The notes beneath the pieces are model-generated. The model was not told the DNA's origin, did not search any database, and worked only from the letters and a program-made list of their open reading frames with translations. Below, piece after piece: positions 57,101 to 64,000 of a stretch of 64,000 bases of DNA. The DNA is from Diaporthe sp. PMI_573 (taxonomy: Eukaryota > Ascomycota > Sordariomycetes > Diaporthales > Diaporthaceae), in the NCBI GenBank assembly GCA_021399435.1, contig JAJTUP010000013.1, positions 868,001 through 932,000 of the forward strand, given 5' to 3'. Position 1 is the stretch's first letter. Each line of letters opens with the position of its first letter. Both the position numbers and the translations under genes were made by a program.

Positions 57101-58822
57101 TTTGGAATGTTCCGGAACGCATCACTTTAGGATCCGTAACAGGACTAACGTAATACTTAGACTGGCAGAAGAGGAAATGGCAGAGATGATGAAGGAGTTG
57201 GCTGACTTCGTCCAAGCCGCGAATGCCATCTACGACGATATCTCAAAGGCAGCCAGGTCGAATGGTATCATATGGATCCAATCGGTAGGCAATCAAGGTG
57301 CTCATCCCCATGGCCCTGAGGACCCGAGAATAGTCCCGGACGTCATTGCTGCAACTGGAGATACGATTCCAAGGTTCGGAAGCACGAGCGACAGCGAGAT
57401 GATTACCGTCTCGGCAGCCCTTGAGGACGGAACTCTCTGGCCGGGTGCGTGTCCGAGAGGCGTCCACGTGGGAGATGTATTTATACAAGACGACAACGAC
57501 CCCAGACTACCAGCAGGCACAAGCCTTGGTTGGATTGATGTCTATGCGCCTGGATACGAAATGCCTTCTTGTTCGCTTCAAGACGGGATGGCGACGTTAA
57601 TTCCACGACAAACAAGTGGTGCTGCGGCACAGGTGGTAAGTTACAGCCACTGTTTGTTCCTCAATCGCTTTCTCATGTGAACCATCACAACCAGTGCAGG
57701 CCATTCAGCCTCCTGCCCAGCAGACCAAAGAACACACCATCTTGAGTATTGATAGCGTTAACCCATATGTTTACTTAGGCTGGCTTGACTGCATACTTCC
57801 TAGGCTTGCCGGAAAACGCGGAGCGATTTGCCTGGAGCGATGCAAGAAACCAGCTTGTGCCGTGGGGAGTGCGGATGAAGCAGTACATGACGGCCCTTTC
57901 CTACCAGTGGACGGACGGGATCGATGGAATAATCCAACAAGAGTACTTGGGGAGGCTGCCTTTCAACCTCCCCAGCATTGTAAACATGGCCTATAACGGA
58001 GCACACGGGCCTATGAATAGTAAGTAGTGGTCCCGCCCAATGGCCGCCCGCGCAACATAGTGCTAACGATGATGACCAGCTTGCCCAATGCCACCAATCA
58101 AGATTTCAGATGACAGCAACATGAAGGTAGACGCCGAGCCATGCCTCCCTCCTGCAAATACAAGCCAAGTTACCAGTTGGGACTCGACCTGGAGTCCGAG
58201 TTTGACTTGGTCTTGGACTCAGTCGATTGATCCCTCGCTTGCACCATGGACCACGATGACAACACTCTGGCATATCAGCTCAGTCACCGCCCCCAGCAAT
58301 TCCGCTGCCATGAATTCATCAACGACGTTTGGACAGAGCACCGATATATCTCCCTCGTCGGTTGCGTCAACTTCCAGCACAGAGGGGCCAACACAGTCTA
58401 CATCTCCGTCCCAACCCACCACCCTGATCTCTTCGTTCGCGCTGACTCTCAGTTCCTCCCTCCCAATAACACACACAGCATCGTTTACCTTGACCGTCGG
58501 ACCCAACTCCGTCTCTCCAAACAGTCCCACAGCAGCCACGACGTGGACCAGCACTTTGACTGCTACAAGCGAGCCCGAATCCAATTCCACGACGGCATCT
58601 CGACCGTCCTTCCCAAGCAAGACCGAGACACCAAAAAGTTTGACCGCGGACCCGTCTGCCGACCACGAGACGACCACGGAGCAAGTGTACACAACAACCG
58701 TTGGCTCCGAATGCTGTCCATACTACCCGAGGTGTTGCATGAACCTCCACGGCGATGGATGCGGCACCTTTGCGGCACCAACTTTCTGTTCGCTGGAGCC
58801 GTGGGACCTGCCGCCCAGTTGA
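54115..58822 (+). CDS. Large secreted subtilisin-like (S8) peptidase with Ser/Thr-rich regions
   Basis: Seven exons: 54115-54232, 54303-56515, 56569-56917, 56987-57056, 57161-57635, 57779-58019 and 58080-58822. All splice sites are GT..AG, all phases agree, and the product is 1402 aa. A signal peptide has a core of four V-G-A units coded by a 9-bp tandem repeat. A Ser/Thr-rich mucin-like region spans about 95-350. A helical region of about 430-620 contains an Ala/Ser-rich, coiled-coil-prone stretch. A segment with ITLPKATIIRALPFVRVVYL may be a propeptide-like unit. The S8 domain keeps D766 (VPDTG), H813 (AHGTDMA), oxyanion N961 (QSVGNQG) and S1069 (QTSGAAAQVAG). After it come a second Ser/Thr-rich stretch and a C-terminal Cys cluster (ECCPYYPRCC..GDGCG). 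No GPI or TM signal seen. Confidence 0.85.
54175..54210 (+). repeat. 9-bp tandem repeat coding the signal-peptide core
   Basis: Four perfect copies of GTCGGCGCG, each translated Val-Gly-Ala, form the hydrophobic core of the subtilisin's signal peptide. Copy number could change by replication slippage without shifting the frame. Confidence 0.9.
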
Positions 58823-59060
58823 AGGATTAAAAGGTGGAGAACATATTGCTTGTATGAGATTGATTGATACGAGGGACCGGTCGGCCCTTCAGAGACTTGT
58901 AACCCATTTTGCTATTGGAGTACATACTTGTCTGGTTCTCGGCCATTGAACTGTGTGTCGGTGAGAAATGAAAAGAAAACACTGTCAAGAAAAGGAAGCC
59001 TTTGTGCAATGTGATCATGTTGTCTCGTGCATATAATCATCAGACATCCTACCGGCCGGC

Positions 59061-60158
59061 TCATGACCTGTTAGTTGTGAGCCAGAGCCAGTGATCAGCC
59101 GCCCCGACGCAGCCCCGTAAATGCGCGATGAATTGCTCGCGCGTGCTCGACGCATGGCCCCTACATGCGCGACAAGTGAAGCTCTCCTGAATCTCTTTGG
59201 TCGTGGGATTCAGGTAGGGGAGTATCGTAAATGTCGTGAACAAGAGGTTATCACTGTGCCTTGGGAGGGGCAAGAGGCGTTCACAGTCTTTTTGCAATTG
59301 GCGAGCGTGCTGACCTGCTACAATGTACCGCCTCCTCTCGATCTGCAGAATTCCGAGTTAGCCATTAGATAACCGAAAAAGAGGCATTGCACAACAGGTC
59401 TTCTGACACAGTACTGTCTGCCCACAGTTGTTCCCACAACCAGCGGGGTGACGAGAGTTTCTAGGCCAGCAGCGAGACAGCCTACATGTGTGGGCAGATG
59501 TGTGTCGGCGCAAAGGAAGATGGAAACAGTCTCCGGGAGCTAGCTGCTTACCGAAGTTTGGCCCCAGCCGTAGGAATTAGGAATTGTGCGTAAGACCGGA
59601 AAGCCTCTCTTGATGATTTTTGTTGAGGGAATCCCAATGACACCTCGCGTCAGCTCACTTAGAAATGAGGGCTTCAGCCTGTGATTATACATGAAACAAT
59701 TGAGACAGCAGCGCTGAACGGTTGGGATGCTCAAGAGGTCACCGAACCGCCAACAAAAGCTGCAGATGCGTGTCGTCAGGGCCGAGTACAGAGCGCACAC
59801 TTCCACATGGGAAGCAACCTGGGTGTTGAGATAGACCCAGAGACAACCAGCGACGTGCTTTCCGACCAGGCGAAATTCCTTAATGCTGGCGATTGCCTCG
59901 CGGGCATATCGGCTAGCGTGGCTGAGGCTGAATGCTGAGGATATCAAGGCTCTTGCAGACATTCTCCACAAGTTCCAGAGGCAGCAGGCCGAGCAGGCCA
60001 GGTCTTGAGACCGGCGCGGAGGAGGTGAGGGGTTGGAAGATAGTAGTTGGAATATCTCCAGGTGGTGGCCGGGCAAACGCCCGATGGCCGTTGAACGGGC
60101 GTGAGAGAATGCGGAAGGCCTCATCAAGCTCGTCGGCCGACAACTGGTCGATATTCAT
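59061..60158 (-). pseudogene. F-box protein gene, frameshifted
   Basis: The reading starts MNIDQLSADELDEAFRILSR (Met at 60158) and reaches an F-box, LLGLLPLELVENVCKSLDIL, before a stop at about 59913. Homology continues at once in another frame as SLSHASRYAREAIASIKEFR, LVGKHVAGCLWVYLNT, then TRICSFCWRFGDLLSIPTVQ and RCCLNC. These are the Cys-containing features of a large fungal F-box family. The switch occurs within a few bases near 59925-59935 with no room for an intron, so one indel is implied. A possible intron follows (GTAAGC near 59548). The typical C-terminus FTILPYLNPTTKEIQESFTC..C..REQFIAHLRGCVGA lies in the frame ending at 59061. F-box proteins recruit substrates to SCF ubiquitin ligases. 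A sequencing error could also explain the break. Confidence 0.6.
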
Positions 60159-60863
60159 GTTGGGCAGAATACAGTGGCGGCGTGGTTCATTCAACCCATG
60201 AGCTATCGAGCAGAAGATGATGCCCGTCAAGGAGCCAGGCCTCGATCTATTCTATCCGGTTCTGTTGGGGGGAAAGGAAGCGAGGGCCAAGGTCGAGAGC
60301 ATCTCATAACCTCAGAAGCATGTACTGTAAGCAGGTGGTCAAGCTAGGTGAGGCAACAATCAGCCGACTTATACCCCGAGCCAGACGGCGAACAAGGGTC
60401 TGTGTACGGACCGCACAGCGGGTGCCACAGTACAGAGGTACGTACCGTAGCAGTACCAAGTTTAGGGGTCCAGGTACCTAGCTACCCCTACCTAGGTACC
60501 CTGCGACTTGCAGGGGTGAGCTCAGAGGCAGATGAAAAACAAGTGCAACACTCCCCTGTTATGCTCCTGGAGCTCGACGCGTCGCGTAATTGGAGCTTCC
60601 AAAGTTCTGGCGCAGAAGCATACCTCGCCTCCTCCTTTTTCCTCACCCCATCTTTGCAAGTGCTGTCATTCTCTCCCGTCATCAATTACCCAAAAAATAA
60701 TAATCAAAAATCCCTGACACAACTAACAAGTTGTCTTCAAGCAATTGACCACAAACACGCCTTCTCGAGCATTTCCCTCCCACCTCTGCTCTTTTCCTTT
60801 TCCCGCTTTCACTTCAACCTCCAGCGCCCACCAACCGCCGACCTCGTCACAAATCACTTGACC
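60159..60863. other. Divergent intergenic region with TACCTAGGTA palindromes
   Basis: It lies between the F-box relic (-) and the AT-hook gene (+). At 60475-60500 there are TACCTAGCTACCCCTACCTAGGTACC-like elements. The last 200 bp is C/T-rich with AATAATAAT and resembles promoter and leader. Confidence 0.45.
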
Positions 60864-61316
60864 ATGGCGCCAACAAAGACCGCAGCCAAGGGTCGCGGCC
60901 GTCCAAGAAGGAGCGATGCTGGCGATGCAGCAGCTGTCGAGTCCCCTCCCGCAGCAGCCGCCACAGATGACACCCCCAGACGTCGCGGTCGCCCCAAGTC
61001 GTCCGAGTCTGGCGTCTCCAACGCAAAGGTCAAGAAGCCCTCAACTTACGTGCCCACCGGCCGGCCCCGCGGTCGCCCTCCAGGTTCGGGAAAGAAGGCG
61101 ACGAAGCCTCCCTACGTCCCTACCGGACGGCCCCGCGGCAGACCTCCAGGGTCGGGCAGCAAGGCGAAGGCTGAGCCCGCTACCAAGAAGGGGACCACCG
61201 TCGCTCGCGGCGGGCCCAAGGGTCGCAAGTCGGACGTGGCCAAGGCCAAGGAGGCTGATGATGATGATGAGGAGGAGGGGATGAGGAGGAGGAGCTCGGC
61301 GAGGACGTCGACATGA
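60864..61316 (+). CDS. AT-hook chromatin protein (HMGA-like)
   Basis: The ORF of 150 aa begins MAPTKTAAKGRGRPRRSDAG. It holds GRGRPRR, RRRGRPK, two copies of VPTGRPRGRPPGSG and a weaker GPKGRKS. The G-R-P cores are AT-hook DNA-minor-groove binding motifs, so this is a nuclear architectural protein of HMGA type. The called end reads DDDDEEEGMRRRSSARTST, but a one-base shift at the G4 run (61277-61280) gives an acidic tail instead (GDEEEELGEDVDMKTDDAEE..GGE), the usual composition at the end of such proteins. GTGAGT right after this (about 61378) could be a splice donor. The C-terminus is therefore uncertain. An ORF extension upstream to 60348 is leader sequence without homology. Confidence 0.72.
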   Translation: MAPTKTAAKGRGRPRRSDAGDAAAVESPPAAAATDDTPRRRGRPKSSESGVSNAKVKKPSTYVPTGRPRGRPPGSGKKATKPPYVPTGRPRGRPPGSGSKAKAEPATKKGTTVARGGPKGRKSDVAKAKEADDDDEEEGMRRRSSARTST

Positions 61317-62022
61317 AGACCGATGATGCCGAGGAGAAGGCTGGCGACGACAAGCAAGCTTCCAATGAGGACGGCGGTGAGTGAAGCGAAGATGGCAAGT
61401 CTGGGATACGAGTCCCTCCCCAGTTTCCTTATCAATTGTCTCATTCTACAAGAGTCATCTTCTAACGTGGTGGGGAGACTGCAGATGATGGGCGGCGCGG
61501 AACCCCAGATCGAGGATCTGGACCTCTTGGTGAGGTATAGCCTCCGTCTACTTCTCAATTTTTCTTTGTTCGTCTTCTCAACGCGATTGCATAGGACACC
61601 ACAACGAGCAACCGCGGTTTCTTCACAATGGTCGGCCGAAAACTCGGGCTCCAGTGATCAATGACGGATGAATTGGCATGCGGGAGTCGGGCGATCGCTG
61701 GTTGTTGGCACAGGTCAACCTTCTATCTGACAAGTAATGAATTCTTTGGTTGGGAACTTGTTGTTGCTCGACGATGTCAATTGCCGATGCCGCAAAGGCT
61801 TGACCGTGCAAGATGAAGCGCACCAAAACGCGAGGGTTTTCATGTTGTTCTTTGCGATTGCTGATTGATCATGCCGGCGTTACTTGTTTTCCATAAGGGT
61901 GGCTGTAAAACGAACAGGGAAGGGGTATCATATTCAATTAATGCTCTGCCATCGTGTCCTAATACCAGTATTGGATGCCATCCCCCGACCGAACTCGGCT
62001 CAACACATGGAAGCAATGACAA
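61317..62022. other. Intergenic region between convergent genes
   Basis: It follows the AT-hook gene (+) and precedes the 3' end of aprataxin (-). The first part may still be coding if the AT-hook gene is spliced after about 61377 (possible exon near 61484-61534). Otherwise no coding signal. Confidence 0.4.
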
Positions 62023-63043
62023 TCACTCCCTAACCCACTCCTCGAACTCCTCGTCCAGGTGCTCCTTGAGCTCCTTAAACTTGTTGCCAAAGTCACGCCC
62101 GCAACGCCAGCACACCATGGGCTTCTCGTGCCAACCAGCCTGGTTCCGCCGCGAGTCGTCCTTAGCCAGGGGGAAGTCCTCGAGCGGCACAAAGAAGTCG
62201 GTCGTGAACGAGTTGTAGTGCTTCCTAATCTTAAGCCTTCCTGAATACATATCACGGCTGATGACGTGCACGTGCAGGTGGTTCATGCTCGGGCGGGCGT
62301 GCACGCCGACCTTGACCTCCGCCATCCAGTCCCTCCCCTGCGGGAGAACCACCCTGCCCTCCGCGTCCGTCTCGGGCTCGACCTCGCCTTCCAGGACGGC
62401 ACGCCTCGGGGCGTCGGCCACGCTGTGCTCGCCCACCAGCCGCTGGAGCTCCCTTGCGACGAGGTCCTTGAGCCTTTCCGCCTCCTCGCGTACCGAGGCG
62501 AGGAATTCTGCGTCTTCGAAGGCGTCGAAGGGGTGGAGCAGGGTCTTGTCTGGGGACCGCGGGAGGAGGAGGCAGTGGACCGTCGCCTTGGGGTACATGT
62601 CGTGGATGGCTACGAAGCTTGGGTTCGCGAAGACGATGCTGCTGGAGGGTAAGGATTCGGCCCTTGCGATGTAAAGGCCTAGGCCGTCTCGGCGGGCAAA
62701 GGAGTTGGTCCTCACTGCTGGACCGGCAGGTCTGGTCTCGGGTTTCGGCTTAGGTTTCGGGGCCATGAGCTCTGAGACTAGGCAGGCGGCGGACTCGGTG
62801 GTCAGTTGGCTGGTCCCGGACAGGTCTAAGATGAGGATGAGCCCTACAAGCATTGCGCACCCCGCCAGATTTGTCGTTGTGTGATGGCAGCTCTGCCCCT
62901 TGAATCTCATCCTGGGTGGTGGCATCCTCAGGATGGGCCGGAGAGGCCTCCTCACCGACTGGTGGTCGCTTCTTGTTGGGAGTATCAGGAGATTCCGACG
63001 GATGCCTCTTGGGTCGATAGTCCGAGGATTCAGACCCCATCAT
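62023..63043 (-). CDS. hnt3: Aprataxin-like HIT-domain DNA repair protein (Hnt3)
   Basis: Exon 1 is 63043-62861 and exon 2 is 62793-62023. The 67-bp intron (GTGCGC, branch ACTGACC, acceptor ACCGAG) joins HNDKSGG to SAACLVSELMAPKPK in phase 0, giving 317 aa. Aprataxin removes AMP from abortive 5'-adenylated DNA ends in the nucleus. The HIT domain has FANPSFVAIHDMYPKATVHC, LLLPRS and the catalytic histidine triad SMNHLHVHVISRDM. A C-terminal zinc finger CWRCGRDFGN..LKEHLDEEFE fits the C2HE type described for yeast Hnt3 (two Cys, one His, and a Glu four residues after the His). The N-terminus has a basic nuclear-type stretch (RPKRHPSESPDTPNKKRPP). An alternative start inside exon 2 (MAPKPKPKPE) is possible. 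Confidence 0.88.
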
Positions 63044-64000
63044 GAATTTCCTCTTCCCGTGAGTCGCAGGAAGGCATGCGATGGGATGTCTGTAAGTGAC
63101 CTTGTCTTCTTCTTCTCTTTGTCCGGAGTGGCCTCGAGTGGCTTCGAGTGACGGAGACGCCAGAGCTGGCCAAGGGTGTCAAAGCTTCACATGCCCCTCG
63201 ATTTCAAAACCCCACGTCGCGTCACAGAGCGTTATTGGAACTGCACGCGTCCAGCTCCGAAGCCACGACCAGGACTAGCTAGCTCAGACTAGGCTGTGTC
63301 CGAAGCTTACAGACATCTTGTACACTTACATGTACATATGTATCCCTTTGGAGTACCTGGAAACTGAACATTTAAAACAGTGCAGCGTCTCTTTGGTATC
63401 CATGAGTTCACCACTGCAGCACCTCTTGTTTATCAATTGCTACCTGACTTCCAACCATTGCTTAACCATGTTCGACTAGATTTGGTGGCATCAATCTTTC
63501 TCTCATCTCAACGATCCAGATCCTGGTAGTGGGTGTCCAACCATCGCAGCGGCTCACATTGCCTGCCCCTTCCGCGCTCACACATCAGCAATATAATGTT
63601 GTGCAACCTCTCCTCAACACATACGACCATAAGTACCAGAAAATTCGGGATCCCGTCCGCTCTCCCATAGACAAGCTGGTAACTGCTGGATTAGTAGTTG
63701 GGTCGGTGACGACCAGCGAATACCCGGTGTTGTATGTTTTTGCTATTTTGTTTTGTTTTTGTAGACCCTCACTCAGTATTTGTCAAAACTCTCCGGTCAA
63801 CATTTGAGTATATAGTATAAGTAGTGTTGAACTTTTACAGAAGAAAATATAATATCGAAGGGTATCTGGATGCTACTAATGTGAGAATGGGATGATTCTT
63901 TGAAACTAAATTGGCGGTGATGTTAGATTTGTATGGGCCCTAAATATGTGACTCCAAGAGACCAAATCTTATATGTGGGCGTGGGCGTAGGCGTGGGCGT
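63044..64000. other. Upstream region of aprataxin to window end
   Basis: It holds the aprataxin promoter and then AT-richer DNA without recognisable genes. A GTGGGC-type repeat begins at 63975 and continues to the window edge. Confidence 0.45.
63975..64000. repeat. GTGGGC hexamer repeat, cut by the window end
   Basis: At least four units (GTGGGC, with one GTAGGC variant) run to the last base, so the array probably continues beyond the window. Confidence 0.8.

Noticed and set aside
58246..58830. 194-codon ORF overlapping the subtilisin's last exon
   Set aside because: It is the shifted frame of the C-terminal Ser/Thr-rich segment; the spliced main frame ends in a Cys cluster at 58822.

Overview
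The window looks like nuclear DNA of a filamentous ascomycete (Pezizomycotina, most likely Sordariomycetes). Genes are split by short introns (about 57-130 bp, one of 279 bp) with GT..AG borders and CTAAC/CTGAC-like branch sites. Intergenic DNA is GC-rich and full of microsatellites. The proteins are typical fungal families: SCAP, Mediator subunit 5, eS28, fumarylacetoacetase, aprataxin, and a protein usually annotated in fungi as 'ilp is an apoptosis inhibitor'. No operons, CRISPR arrays, rRNA genes or convincing tRNA genes were seen. All gene models are my own reading of frames and splice sites; there is no transcript evidence.

Layout. 1-0.5 kb: start of a JMJD7-like JmjC gene (-), running off the window. 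0.5-4.0 kb: long gene-free upstream region. 4.0-7.6 kb: SCAP (+). 8.6-9.9 kb: Myb/SANT-like nuclear protein (-). 11.1-14.1 kb: DUF4202, EthD and an atypical extended SDR. 14.8-16.3 kb: signal peptide/Ser-Thr-rich/single-TM surface protein (-). 18.1-18.9 kb: a frameshifted SDR pseudogene. 18.9-26.9 kb: an 8 kb gene desert with microsatellites. 26.9-27.7 kb: ilp-like gene (+). 30.1-46.3 kb: a dense block with Mediator 5, a LigB-type dioxygenase, an aldehyde dehydrogenase-like protein lacking its catalytic residues, a small conserved-looking protein, a CocE/NonD hydrolase, fumarylacetoacetase, an Irc22/TRAP-alpha-like ER protein and ribosomal protein eS28.

46.3-60.2 kb looks like an accessory compartment that is visibly richer in A+T: broken ORFs, a hidden 83-aa three-exon gene, a small secreted cysteine-rich protein, a 1402-aa secreted subtilisin-like protein with Ser/Thr-rich flanks, and a frameshifted F-box gene. 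Housekeeping genes return at 60.9-63.0 kb with an AT-hook chromatin protein and aprataxin (Hnt3).

Functionally, SCAP (sterol/oxygen sensing), MED5 (transcription), eS28, the TRAP-alpha-like protein and aprataxin are core genes. The LigB dioxygenase, CocE hydrolase and fumarylacetoacetase lie within about 9 kb and could form a loose aromatic-catabolism neighbourhood, which is inference only. The most unusual items are the large subtilisin with a tandem-repeat signal peptide, the ALDH-fold pseudoenzyme with a membrane anchor, and the hidden small genes and pseudogenes of the accessory region. I saw no clearly new multi-gene defence or mobile system.
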